Assembly: GCF_000280925.3 (NCBI RefSeq)
Contig: NZ_CP012109.1
Location: forward strand, 8,328,501 to 8,392,500
Reading direction: 5' to 3'
Source: Myxococcus hansupus
GTDB lineage: Bacteria > Myxococcota > Myxococcia > Myxococcales > Myxococcaceae
DNA: 64,000 nucleotides
Both the position numbers and the translations under genes were made by a program. This document shows positions 1 through 7,820 of this stretch, piece after piece. Within the stretch, counting starts at the first letter, position 1; each line of letters opens with the position of its first letter. Under the pieces are notes generated by a model. It saw nothing but the letters and a program-made list of their open reading frames with translations, was not told where the DNA came from and did no database searches.

Positions 1-1
1 C

Positions 2-142
2 TTCTGGCCGCGACGCGGTTTTGGCCTCCTGGCATTTCCCAGTGTGCTGGGCATGTTGAAGTCCGTGCTGGGCTCACGTCACCCCGAAGCACGGGCGCTC
101 CTCGCGGAAGCGGGAGTGTCCTGGGAGGAGACCCGTTCATGA
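2..142 (+). CDS. C-terminal end of an unidentified protein (5' truncated by window)
   Basis: An open frame enters from the left edge and ends at a TGA that shares an ATGA with the next start, the usual sign of translational coupling. The visible 46 residues end in ARALLAEAGVSWEETRS and show no recognisable domain. Third codon positions are mostly G or C, as in neighbouring genes, so I believe it is real. Because it overlaps the histidine kinase, it is probably the first visible member of a signalling operon. Its function cannot be stated from this fragment. Confidence 0.5.
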   Translation, partial: FWPRRGFGLLAFPSVLGMLKSVLGSRHPEARALLAEAGVSWEETRS

Positions 143-2187
143 GGCATTCCGCCTCTCCGGAGCCGCAGTTTTTCGACGACCTCAGCCGAGAGGTCGCCCT
201 GGTCTGCGACGCGGGGGGTACGCTGACGTGGGTAGACCCCCGCGCTCGCAACCTCCTCGCCGCCGAGCCTGGACAGACGCTGCGCGCCCTGGCCGCACAA
301 GGCACCGAGGAGAAGGTGGACCGGCTGCTGGTCCAGGCCCGCGACGAGAAGGTGGAGGGTTGGGAGCTCATCCTCTGCCGCGACCAGATGCCCGCCACCT
401 TCGCCTTCCGCGCCCGCCCGCATGAGGGCGGCGTGTTGATGGTGGGCAGCCTGGTGCCGGAGGACTACGGCGTCGCGCTCGAGCGGGTGAGCACCACCCT
501 GAGCGAGCTGTCCATGCTCCACCGGGAGACGGAGCGCCAGCAGCGCGAGCTCAAGCGCCGCGCGGACGAACTGGCGCGGCTCAACTCCGAGCTGGAGGAG
601 TCCAACCGCGGCGTGCGCAGCCTCCACGCCGCCCTGGACGAGAAGGCGGAGAGCCTCCAGCTCGCCGCTGAAATCAAGAGCCGCGTGGTGGCCAACGTCA
701 GTCACGAGTTCCGCACGCCGCTGCACTCCATCCTCGGTCTGTCGAAGGTGCTGCTCAATCCCATCAACGGCCCCTTGAGCGGCGAGCAGGAGAAGCAGGT
801 CCAGTTCATCCGCAACTCGGCGGAGGCCCTCTTCGAGCTGGTGAACGACCTGCTGGACCTCTCCAAGATGGAGGCCGGCAAGACGACGCTGCGCCACAGC
901 CGCTTCGTGGTGCGCGACGCGCTCAGCGCGCTGCGCGGCATGATGAAGCCGCTGCTGCCGCCCGGCTCGCCCGTGGAGCTGCGCCTGGTGGAGCCCGCCG
1001 AGCCCCTGGAGATGGAGACGGACGAGTCCCGCCTCAGCCAGGTGCTGCGCAACCTGGTGTCCAACGCGCTGAAGTTCACGGAGAGCGGCCACGTCAGCGT
1101 CTCCGCGGAGCCCGGTCCCCGCGACACCGTGGTCTTCACCGTCCAGGACACGGGCATTGGCATCGCGCCGGAGCACCACGAGCGCATCTTCGAGGAGTTC
1201 TCCCAGGTGGAGAGCCACCTGCAGCGCAAGGCGAAGGGCACCGGCCTGGGCCTGCCCCTGGCGCGCCGGCTGACGGAGCTGCTGGGCGGCACCCTCTCCG
1301 TGAAGAGCACCCTGGGCCAGGGCGCCACCTTCACCATCACCATCCCGCGCGTCCACGTGGAGATCGCGGAGATGACGGGCCTGACGGAGCGCAGCGAGCA
1401 TCTGGACCCCAGCCGCGCGCCGGTGCTGGTGCTCGAGGACGACCGTCAGACGCTCTTCCTCTACGAGAAATACCTGGCCCGCTCCGGCTTCCAGGTGCTG
1501 CCGGTGCGCAGCACGGACGAAGCCCGGCGGGTGCTGGAGCGCGTGCGGCCCGCCGCCATGGTGCTGGACGTCATGTTGGAGGGGGAGACGAGCTGGAGCT
1601 TCCTCGCCGACATGAAGAACAACGAGTCCACCCGCGACATCCCCATCCTCGTCGTCACGGTGACGGACCGCGAGCAGAAGGCCCGCGCGCTGGGCGCCGA
1701 CGAGTTCTGGCTCAAGCCGGTGGATGAAATCCAGCTTCAACGCAAGCTGCAGGCCATGGCCCGCACGGGGCCGGTGGAGCGCATCCTCATCATCGACGAC
1801 GATGACGTGCACCGCTACCTGCTCAAGCAGCTCCTCAAGGACATGCCCTACTCGCTGCTGGAGGCCGCCGGTGGCAAGGACGGCGTCCGGCTGGCCCGCG
1901 AGAAGTCGCCGCACCTCATCTTCCTGGACTTCGTGTTGCCGGACATCACCGCCTTCGACGTGCTCGACGAGCTGAAGGCGGACCCCCGCACGCGCGACGT
2001 ACCCGTCATCCTCCACACCTCGCACGAGTTGAAAGAGGACGAGCGCACCCGCCTGGCGAAGGAGACCGCCGCCATCCTTTCCAAACACACCCTGAGCCGC
2101 GAGGTGGCGATTACGCGCATCCGGGACGCCCTGTCCAAGGCGGGCCTCGGCGCGAACGCCATGATGGAAGGGAGCCGCCGTGGTTGA
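139..2187 (+). CDS. Hybrid sensor histidine kinase, HK followed by two receiver domains
   Basis: The 682-residue protein has no membrane segment and is likely cytoplasmic. Residues 15-110 look like a degenerate PAS-type sensor, and 115-180 form a heptad-rich coiled coil. A HisKA domain follows with H189 in VSHEFRTPLH. The HATPase domain shows the N box NLVSNALKFTE (about 304-314) and G boxes DTGIGI and GTGLGL. Two receivers follow, with phosphoacceptor D476 and K525 in the first and D596 and K648 in the second. It starts at an ATG overlapping the previous stop and overlaps the next kinase gene by 8 bases, so the two are probably co-translated. The signal and the output partner are unknown. 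No DNA-binding output is present, so phosphotransfer within or between the two kinases is the likely mode. Confidence 0.93.
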   Translation: MRHSASPEPQFFDDLSREVALVCDAGGTLTWVDPRARNLLAAEPGQTLRALAAQGTEEKVDRLLVQARDEKVEGWELILCRDQMPATFAFRARPHEGGVLMVGSLVPEDYGVALERVSTTLSELSMLHRETERQQRELKRRADELARLNSELEESNRGVRSLHAALDEKAESLQLAAEIKSRVVANVSHEFRTPLHSILGLSKVLLNPINGPLSGEQEKQVQFIRNSAEALFELVNDLLDLSKMEAGKTTLRHSRFVVRDALSALRGMMKPLLPPGSPVELRLVEPAEPLEMETDESRLSQVLRNLVSNALKFTESGHVSVSAEPGPRDTVVFTVQDTGIGIAPEHHERIFEEFSQVESHLQRKAKGTGLGLPLARRLTELLGGTLSVKSTLGQGATFTITIPRVHVEIAEMTGLTERSEHLDPSRAPVLVLEDDRQTLFLYEKYLARSGFQVLPVRSTDEARRVLERVRPAAMVLDVMLEGETSWSFLADMKNNESTRDIPILVVTVTDREQKARALGADEFWLKPVDEIQLQRKLQAMARTGPVERILIIDDDDVHRYLLKQLLKDMPYSLLEAAGGKDGVRLAREKSPHLIFLDFVLPDITAFDVLDELKADPRTRDVPVILHTSHELKEDERTRLAKETAAILSKHTLSREVAITRIRDALSKAGLGANAMMEGSRRG

Positions 2188-3706
2188 ATCCCGTCTGGCC
2201 ACCGTCCTCAACGTCAACGACGACGACGCGAACCGCTACCTCGTCAACCGGCTCCTGTCGCTGGCGGGCTACAACGTGCTGGAGGCGGCCACCGGCATGT
2301 CCGCGCTGCTGTTGGCGCAGCAGCACCGACCGGACGTCGTCATCCTGGACGTGAAGCTGCCGGACATCAGCGGCTACGAGGTCTGCGAGCGCCTGCGCGC
2401 CGACCCGAACACCTCCGCCATGGCGGTGCTGCACACCTCCGCCACCTTCGTCACCTCGGACAAGAAGGTCCGCGGCCTGGATGGCGGCGCGGACGCCTAC
2501 CTCACCCAGCCCTTCGAGGGCGCCGAGCTCATCGCCACGGTGAAGTCCCTGCTGCGCCTGCGTCACGCGGAGCAGGTGGCGCGCAACCGCGCCAACGAGC
2601 TGGCCGCGATGGACCGGCGCAAGGACGAGTTCCTCGCCATGCTGGGCCACGAGCTGCGCAACCCGCTGGCCGCCATCATGACGTCCATTGGCATCCTGCA
2701 GCGCAGGCCGGCGACCGATGACAAAGAAGCGCGCATGCGCGGCATCATCCAGCGACAGACGAATCACCTGGCGCGGCTGGTGGATGACCTGCTCGACGTC
2801 AGCCGCATCACCCGTGACAAGGTGGAGCTGCGCCCCGGCCGGCTGGACCTGATGCCGGTGCTGCGGCACGTGCTCCAGGTGACGCAGCCGCTGGCGGATG
2901 CGCGCGGGCTGGCCCTGGACGTCACCCTGCCCGCCGGCTCGATGTGGCTGGACGCGGACGCCACGCGGCTGGAGCAGGTCTTCACCAACCTGCTCGACAA
3001 CGCCGTGAAGTACACGGACCAGGGCCGCGTCACCCTGCACGTGGCGCAGGAGGGCGTGGACGGCTCGGCGCGCGCGGTGGTGCGGGTGAAGGACACCGGC
3101 ATCGGCATTCCGCGGGACGTGCTGCCCCACATCTTCGAGCTCTTCGCCCAGGCGGACACGTCCCTGGAGCGCTCTCGCGGCGGGCTGGGCATTGGCCTGA
3201 CGCTGGTGCGCAAGCTGGTGCAGCTCCACGGCGGCGAGGTGACGGCGCACAGCGGCGGCCCCGGCCTGGGCAGCGAGTTCGTGGTGAAGCTGCCGCTGGT
3301 GGACGCGGTGGGCCTGCCCCACGCCGCGCGCAACGCCGCGGACCTCCGGCGAGGCCGGCGCATCCTCCTGGTGGAGGACAACGTGGACGCGCGTCAGGCC
3401 ATGCGCGACCTGCTGGAGCTGTGGGGCCACCAGGTGGCGGTGGCGCCGGATGGCCTCCAGGGCGTGGCGCTCGCGGTGTCGAACCCGCCCGAGCTGGCGC
3501 TGGTCGACATCGGCCTGCCGGGCCTGGACGGCTACCGGGTGGCGGAGACCCTGCGCCACCGCGTGGGCAACGGCATCCGGCTGGTGGCGATGACAGGCTA
3601 CGGAGGCCCCGAGGGACGGGACCAGGCGATGCGCGCTGGCTTCGACCGACACCTCGTCAAGCCCGTGAAGCCTGACGAGTTGGACCGAATCCTCTCCGAG
3701 CTGTGA
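2180..3706 (+). CDS. Hybrid histidine kinase with receiver-HK-receiver architecture
   Basis: This 508-residue soluble protein begins at a GTG inside the preceding gene, with the purine-rich GGAAGGGAG just upstream as ribosome-binding site. Residues 5-125 form a receiver with D57. A HisKA domain carries H157 in GHELRNPL. The HATPase shows NLLDNAVKYTD (about 270-280) and DTGIGI. A second receiver (residues 393-508) has D443 and K494. In the first receiver the invariant Lys after strand 5 is replaced: the motif reads LTQPF with Gln110. The N-terminal receiver probably accepts phosphate from the upstream kinase or acts as a pseudo-receiver that regulates this one. The pair looks like a two-kinase relay module. 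Confidence 0.92.
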   Translation: MVESRLATVLNVNDDDANRYLVNRLLSLAGYNVLEAATGMSALLLAQQHRPDVVILDVKLPDISGYEVCERLRADPNTSAMAVLHTSATFVTSDKKVRGLDGGADAYLTQPFEGAELIATVKSLLRLRHAEQVARNRANELAAMDRRKDEFLAMLGHELRNPLAAIMTSIGILQRRPATDDKEARMRGIIQRQTNHLARLVDDLLDVSRITRDKVELRPGRLDLMPVLRHVLQVTQPLADARGLALDVTLPAGSMWLDADATRLEQVFTNLLDNAVKYTDQGRVTLHVAQEGVDGSARAVVRVKDTGIGIPRDVLPHIFELFAQADTSLERSRGGLGIGLTLVRKLVQLHGGEVTAHSGGPGLGSEFVVKLPLVDAVGLPHAARNAADLRRGRRILLVEDNVDARQAMRDLLELWGHQVAVAPDGLQGVALAVSNPPELALVDIGLPGLDGYRVAETLRHRVGNGIRLVAMTGYGGPEGRDQAMRAGFDRHLVKPVKPDELDRILSEL

Positions 3707-3730
3707 GGGATTGAGGCGGCGGGCCGGGGC

Positions 3731-4090
3731 TCAACGGCGGTTCAACGCGTTGGCCACCAGGCCCAGCAACTTCACCTTGGCGGGCTCCAGCGGGCGCACG
3801 GTGCGCAGCAGGCGCCGCACCTCGGGGCGCTCCTGCGTCGCCACCGGCGGCTCGCCGGGGCGCGGCGCGCCATTGCTGGCGAGCCCCAGCAATTCGTCCG
3901 CGGAGACGTGCAGCTCGTGGCACAGCTTCATCAGCGTCTGCACGCTCGGCAGCATTCCGCCGCGCTCCAGACGCCCATAGACCTCGGTGGCCACATCGAT
4001 ACGCTCCGCGACGTCCGCCTGGGTGAGCTCCAGACGGTTGCGAGCGACACGCGCTGCGGCTCCGATGGTGGTTGCGAGTTTCTTGTCCAT
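3731..4090 (-). CDS. XRE-family helix-turn-helix regulator
   Basis: The 119-residue protein has a Cro/C1-type helix-turn-helix in its first 70 residues (LTQADVAERI as helices 2-3, then the recognition helix with RLERGGMLPS). After it comes the typical LCHELHVSADELLGLA segment. The remaining 45 residues are a Pro/Arg-rich linker and a short helix of unknown role. It is convergent with the hybrid kinase gene, 24 bases between stops, and stands alone. It is probably a cytoplasmic transcription repressor. Its targets cannot be read from the sequence. Confidence 0.9.
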   Translation of the reverse strand: MDKKLATTIGAAARVARNRLELTQADVAERIDVATEVYGRLERGGMLPSVQTLMKLCHELHVSADELLGLASNGAPRPGEPPVATQERPEVRRLLRTVRPLEPAKVKLLGLVANALNRR

Positions 4091-4574
4091 GCCTTACCGA
4101 CCCGGAACGTTTGGCCGCTGGCATAGGACGTACGGGGGCAGACAGACAGAACTTGCCGGGTCAGTCTCCCGTTGTTCACCCATAGGGTTGCTGTGCATGC
4201 GGTGGACTCGCGGGGTCCATCCACCGTGCGCGGCCCGCGCGTTTTCTCGACGGAGAAGGGCACAGGGCTGGCCCGGATGGGCCCCCGCGCCGCACCCACC
4301 GCACCTGTCAGCGAGGGGACCTGATACGTTGGGCGGCGAATCTCCTACGGTTCCGTCGAGTCCTGCACGCTGTCCCGCCCTCTAGGGTTGGTTCATGTTT
4401 TCAACGTGCGCGTAAGGGCTCAGCCGGGCTCCATATCTATCCGGAAATACAGGGCTTGGAACATCCGGGAAAACCTCACCGGGTGTGCGAAAGCCGCTGG
4501 GAACCCAGACTGGGGGTATTTCCAGACTCAGGTAACAGAGCGGCGCGGCGTGCTGGGGGCTACGCTGCGCGGCG
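4091..4574. other. Intergenic region with possible structured leader of the chemoreceptor gene
   Basis: This is the divergent region between the XRE gene and the chemoreceptor gene. The part from about 4388 to 4545 is visibly less G+C-rich than the genes. It contains purine-rich single-stranded-looking stretches (GGGAAAACC, CGAAAG) and a small hairpin CTGGG-AA-CCCAG near 4498-4509. It could be a long 5' leader or a promoter region. I could not fold it into a known riboswitch. No gene is supported here. Confidence 0.35.
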
Positions 4575-6206
4575 ATGTCAGTCGGCCGGAATCTGCTGGT
4601 GAAGCTGTGCGTGGCCATGGGCGTGGTGGCGTTGCCATTGCTGCTGGTCATCCTGGGGTTCGTGCTGCCGGAGCTGCGCGAGCAGCTTCGCGAGGACCGC
4701 ATCCTGGGGCTGAAGCAGGCGGTGGAGACGGCCTATGGCGTGCTGGAGGTCTACGAGGCCCGGGAGCGCGACGGCTCGCTGACGCGACAGGAGGCGCAGG
4801 AGCAGGCGGCGGCGCTGCTGGCGCGGCTGCGCTACTCCGGGGTGGAGTACTTCTGGGTCAACGACCTGGACACGCGCCTGGTCATGCACCCGCACCTGCC
4901 GGACATGCTGGGCAAGGACCTGCGGGGCTACCGCGACGTGCGCGGCAAGCCGGTGTTCGTGGACATCGTCCGGTTGGCGCGGGCGCAGGGCGCGGGCGCG
5001 GTGTCCTACGAGGCCACGCGGCCGGGCTCGCCAGAGGCCATTCCGAAGGAGAGCTACGTGAAGCTCTTCGCGCCCTGGGGCTGGGTGCTGGGCACGGGCG
5101 TGTACGTGGAGGACGTCGAGCGGGAGGTCGCGGCGGTGCGCCAGCGCATCCTCGTGGCGGTGGGCGGCGCGCTGCTGCTGGCGCTGCTGGCGGGCGTGTA
5201 CCTGTCGCGGCGGGTGGTGCGGCCGGTGCAGGAGCTGGCGCAGGCGGCGCGGCGCGTGGCGCGGGGGGATTTGGACGCGCGGGTGGAGGTGCGCTCCTCC
5301 GACGAGGTGGGCCAGCTCTCGGCGGCCTTCAACACCATGGTGGGCGGGTTGCACGAGGTGGTGCGCGCGCTGGTGGAGGCGGCGGGGGCCACGGCGTTGG
5401 ACGCCGAGCGCATCCGCACGTCCGCGGACACGCTGACCGTGGCGACGCGGGAACAGTCGGACTCGCTGCAGCGCGCGGCGGAGACAGTGCAGGGCATGAG
5501 CGCGCGGGTGTCCCAGGGCGCGGAGACGGCTCGCACGGCGGCGAAGACGGCGGTGGCGACGGGCGCGGTGGCGCGCGAGGGCGGCGAGGCGGTGGGGCAG
5601 GCGCTGAGGAAGATGGAGGAGATGGCCGGGGTGGTGGAGCGCTCGGCGACGACGGTGGAGCGGTTGCAGGCCTCGGGCCGGGTGACGGCGGAGATGCTGC
5701 GGCTCATCCAGCAGGTGGCGGAGGAGACGCAGTTGCTCGCGGTGAACACGGCCATCGAGGCGGCGCGCGCGGGCCAGCACGGCAAGGGCTTCTCGGTGGT
5801 GGCGGGCGAGGTGCGCAAGCTGGCGAACCGGACGCGCGACGCCGCGGGGCAGGTGCAGACGATGCTGGCCCGGAGCGAAGCGGACATGCGCGCGGCGGCG
5901 GAGCTGATGCGCCAGGGCACCACGATGGTGCACGAGGGCCTGGGCATGTCCTCCACGGCGGGCAACGCGCTGTCACGGCTGCTGGCCAGCGTGAATGAGA
6001 TTGGCGGGACGGTGGAGCGGATGGCGGACGAGAACACGCGCCAGTCCGAGTCGGGCGAGCACATCGCCGGACGCATCCACGCGCTGTCGGCGCGCTCGAC
6101 GGAGTCGGTGGCCGGCGTGCAACAGATTGCCCGCGCAGTGGAGGACCTGCACGCCCGGGCCTCCAAGCTGAAGGAGCTGGCCGCGCGCTTCACCGCGCGG
6201 GCTTGA
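4575..6206 (+). CDS. Methyl-accepting chemotaxis protein with a single Cache (sCache_2-like) sensor
   Basis: The 543-residue receptor has a first membrane helix at about 7-30 and a periplasmic sensor at 31-190. The sensor shows the sCache_2 signature YFWVNDLDTRLVMHP and ends PWGWVLGTGVYVEDV. A second membrane helix lies at about 191-211. HAMP (212-264) is followed by a long signalling coiled coil whose hairpin tip (about 375-415) contains NTAIEAARAG and GFSVVAGEVR. It should bind a small ligand outside the membrane and control a CheA kinase. No che genes are nearby, so it is an orphan receptor. Its 3' end (with the stop codon) is duplicated 1.58 kb downstream, on the far side of the lipoprotein trio. 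Confidence 0.95.
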   Translation: MSVGRNLLVKLCVAMGVVALPLLLVILGFVLPELREQLREDRILGLKQAVETAYGVLEVYEARERDGSLTRQEAQEQAAALLARLRYSGVEYFWVNDLDTRLVMHPHLPDMLGKDLRGYRDVRGKPVFVDIVRLARAQGAGAVSYEATRPGSPEAIPKESYVKLFAPWGWVLGTGVYVEDVEREVAAVRQRILVAVGGALLLALLAGVYLSRRVVRPVQELAQAARRVARGDLDARVEVRSSDEVGQLSAAFNTMVGGLHEVVRALVEAAGATALDAERIRTSADTLTVATREQSDSLQRAAETVQGMSARVSQGAETARTAAKTAVATGAVAREGGEAVGQALRKMEEMAGVVERSATTVERLQASGRVTAEMLRLIQQVAEETQLLAVNTAIEAARAGQHGKGFSVVAGEVRKLANRTRDAAGQVQTMLARSEADMRAAAELMRQGTTMVHEGLGMSSTAGNALSRLLASVNEIGGTVERMADENTRQSESGEHIAGRIHALSARSTESVAGVQQIARAVEDLHARASKLKELAARFTARA

Positions 6207-6213
6207 GAGCCGG
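6178..6213. repeat. 36-bp direct repeat, left copy (end of chemoreceptor gene)
   Basis: These 36 bases, covering the last codons and stop of the chemoreceptor gene, are identical to 7760-7795. The core holds an inverted repeat, CCGCGCG at 6181-6187 and CGCGCGG at 6194-6200. Together the copies bracket the three lipoprotein genes like attachment sites or a target duplication. Confidence 0.9.
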
Positions 6214-6240
6214 TGGGCGCCCGCTGGTATCCTGGCGGGC

Positions 6241-6879
6241 ATGCGCCACGAACGAGGTGTGCTGCTCGCCAGCGTCTTGCTCGCAAGTTGCTCCAGCGCA
6301 CCGTGGATGCCTCGCGAAGCCGAGCACTATGGATTCACGACGTCCGCCTCCCGGCGCGTCTGGGTCCGAGGGCCGTGGGAGGCCATCGTTCCCTCCAACG
6401 ACATCGACGAGGTCATCGACCAGCTCTGCCCCGCCATCATGAAGTTGCCGGGCGCGATGGACCGCGACTATGGCCAGGAGTATTGCGGCGCGCTCTACAC
6501 CCTGGGCGATGGGGTCTACCACGCCAGCTTCCCCTCACCACTCGGCCCCAGACGCCCCGTGGGGCCCAGCAAGCGGAAGACTTGTTATGCCCCCATGAGC
6601 ATCCGCGATGAGCGTGGGCGGGCCTCGGTCATCGCGGACTACCACAGCCACCCGTGGTTCCCGTCCCCCATGTCCGAAGAAGACCGGAGAGCGAACACCC
6701 AGCGATACTTCATTCGCATCCAGTTCGACGCCCGGTGCATCATCCACAAGCTCGTCCCCTACGCGAACGAGCCTCGGCCCGGCGAGCTGTACGTCCGGGT
6801 GGACAAGCAGTGGCGGCTCGTCGGACACATCCTGCCTGACGATAAAGCCACGGGCCGCATCACCACGGTGACGGAATGA
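6241..6879 (+). CDS. Lipoprotein with a JAMM (JAB/MPN-type) metalloprotease motif
   Basis: The 212-residue protein has a short signal peptide with lipobox LLASC, lipidated Cys17. Residues 135-148 read HSHPWFPSPMSEED, an exact H-x-H-x7-S-x2-D JAMM zinc motif. Glu80 (YGQEYCG) is a candidate for the upstream catalytic Glu. JAMM folds are found in isopeptidases, in phage and cell-wall-type peptidases, and in the DUF4329-like domains of polymorphic toxins. As a lipoprotein this one would act on the periplasmic or surface side. It is the first of three overlapping lipoprotein genes (ATGA overlap with the next). Secreted protease, toxin or envelope enzyme are all possible, and nothing here decides between them. 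Confidence 0.75.
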   Translation: MRHERGVLLASVLLASCSSAPWMPREAEHYGFTTSASRRVWVRGPWEAIVPSNDIDEVIDQLCPAIMKLPGAMDRDYGQEYCGALYTLGDGVYHASFPSPLGPRRPVGPSKRKTCYAPMSIRDERGRASVIADYHSHPWFPSPMSEEDRRANTQRYFIRIQFDARCIIHKLVPYANEPRPGELYVRVDKQWRLVGHILPDDKATGRITTVTE

Positions 6880-7289
6880 AGCTCAAGGTGCTCCTGTCCT
6901 GCATCATGCTCGCCGGCTGCGCCACCCGGCCCGGCCCTCTACCTCGTGTTCCTCCTGCGGAAGCGGCGTGGTTCAAGTTCCCCGATGCCTTGCCCGCGGA
7001 TACCCGGCGCGAGGTCCCCGCGGCAACGGCGGCCGCCATTCAACTGGCCATGGATGATTTCCGGCCACGACATGTCCGCTTGCCCGAGGACGCGTCCGCC
7101 GTGGAGGTGTGTCTGAACCAGCGGCAGTCCTACGACGTGCGCACGGCGCCTTCGACAGAGGGAATCCTGCTCGTCCGATTCTCCGTCAGCCCCGGTGCCT
7201 GCATGCAGGAAGGCGCCGTCAACGACATGGGCGCCACCTACGCGGTGGACACGCAAGCCTGGCGCATCCTGGCGGTGCAACTGCCATGA
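6876..7289 (+). CDS. Small lipoprotein, paralogue of the next gene
   Basis: The 137-residue protein has a signal peptide ending in lipobox MLAGC. The start overlaps the JAMM gene by 4 bases and its stop overlaps the next start by 4 bases, so all three are one transcription and translation unit. Mature residues share the pattern AAIQLAMDDF and the Cys-containing block CLNQRQSYDV with the downstream protein, so the pair arose by tandem duplication. No known domain is recognised. A periplasmic inhibitor or immunity role toward the JAMM protein is a reasonable guess from gene order only. Confidence 0.75.
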   Translation: MKLKVLLSCIMLAGCATRPGPLPRVPPAEAAWFKFPDALPADTRREVPAATAAAIQLAMDDFRPRHVRLPEDASAVEVCLNQRQSYDVRTAPSTEGILLVRFSVSPGACMQEGAVNDMGATYAVDTQAWRILAVQLP

Positions 7290-7753
7290 CGCCCATCCGC
7301 CCCTCTTCGCTTCTCGGGCTCGGTGCCTTGTCCCTGGCCTGCGTCACGGCTCCCGCGCCCATTCCCCGGGCGCCGGCTCAAGAAGCGGCACGCTTCAGCT
7401 TCCCACTCGAGCTCCCAGCAGAAGGGATGCTCCATCTGGATGGAAACACCGCCGCCGCCATTCAGCTCGCCCTGGAGGACTTCCTCCCGCGCGGGGCGCC
7501 GCTGCCCGCCGGCATCCCACCCGACGAAGCCTGCCTCCATCAGCAGCAGTCCTACGACGTGATGTCCGCGCCAGGGCCGGAAGGCGTGGTCCTCGTCCAG
7601 TTCACCCCAAATGATGCGGTCTGCCCTCCCCCACCCGGCCTCTCTGTCGAGGCCCGCTCCGGCAAGCCACTCCTGGACGTCACGACCTACGCCGTGGATG
7701 TTCGCACCATGCGAATCCTGTCCGTCGGCGTGCACGTTCGTCCGCGCTCATGA
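7286..7753 (+). CDS. Small lipoprotein, paralogue of the preceding gene
   Basis: The ATG at 7286 is chosen because it overlaps the previous stop (ATGA) and gives a clean signal peptide with lipobox SLAC; frames starting further upstream would run into the previous gene. The 155-residue product shares the pattern AAIQLALEDF and the block CLHQQQSYDV with its upstream neighbour, plus a C-terminal TTYAVDVRTMRIL that matches ATYAVDTQAWRIL there. The function is unknown. The right copy of the 36-bp direct repeat begins 7 bases after its stop codon. Confidence 0.75.
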   Translation: MTPIRPSSLLGLGALSLACVTAPAPIPRAPAQEAARFSFPLELPAEGMLHLDGNTAAAIQLALEDFLPRGAPLPAGIPPDEACLHQQQSYDVMSAPGPEGVVLVQFTPNDAVCPPPPGLSVEARSGKPLLDVTTYAVDVRTMRILSVGVHVRPRS

Positions 7754-7759
7754 TTCACG

Positions 7760-7795
7760 TGGCCGCGCGCTTCACCGCGCGGGCTTGAGAGCCGG
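7760..7795. repeat. 36-bp direct repeat, right copy
   Basis: This is identical over 36 bases to 6178-6213, including the chemoreceptor stop codon context, but here it is intergenic. It marks the right edge of the three-lipoprotein cassette. Removing 6214-7795 would restore a simple junction between the chemoreceptor gene and the acyl-CoA ligase gene. Confidence 0.9.
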
Positions 7796-7820
7796 GGCGC
7801 GGGGAGAACTTGTGGGCAAC

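Noticed and set aside
4430..4560. c-di-GMP-I (GEMM) riboswitch
   Set aside because: Some loop words match, but the flanking strands do not pair as required, so only a generic leader is proposed.
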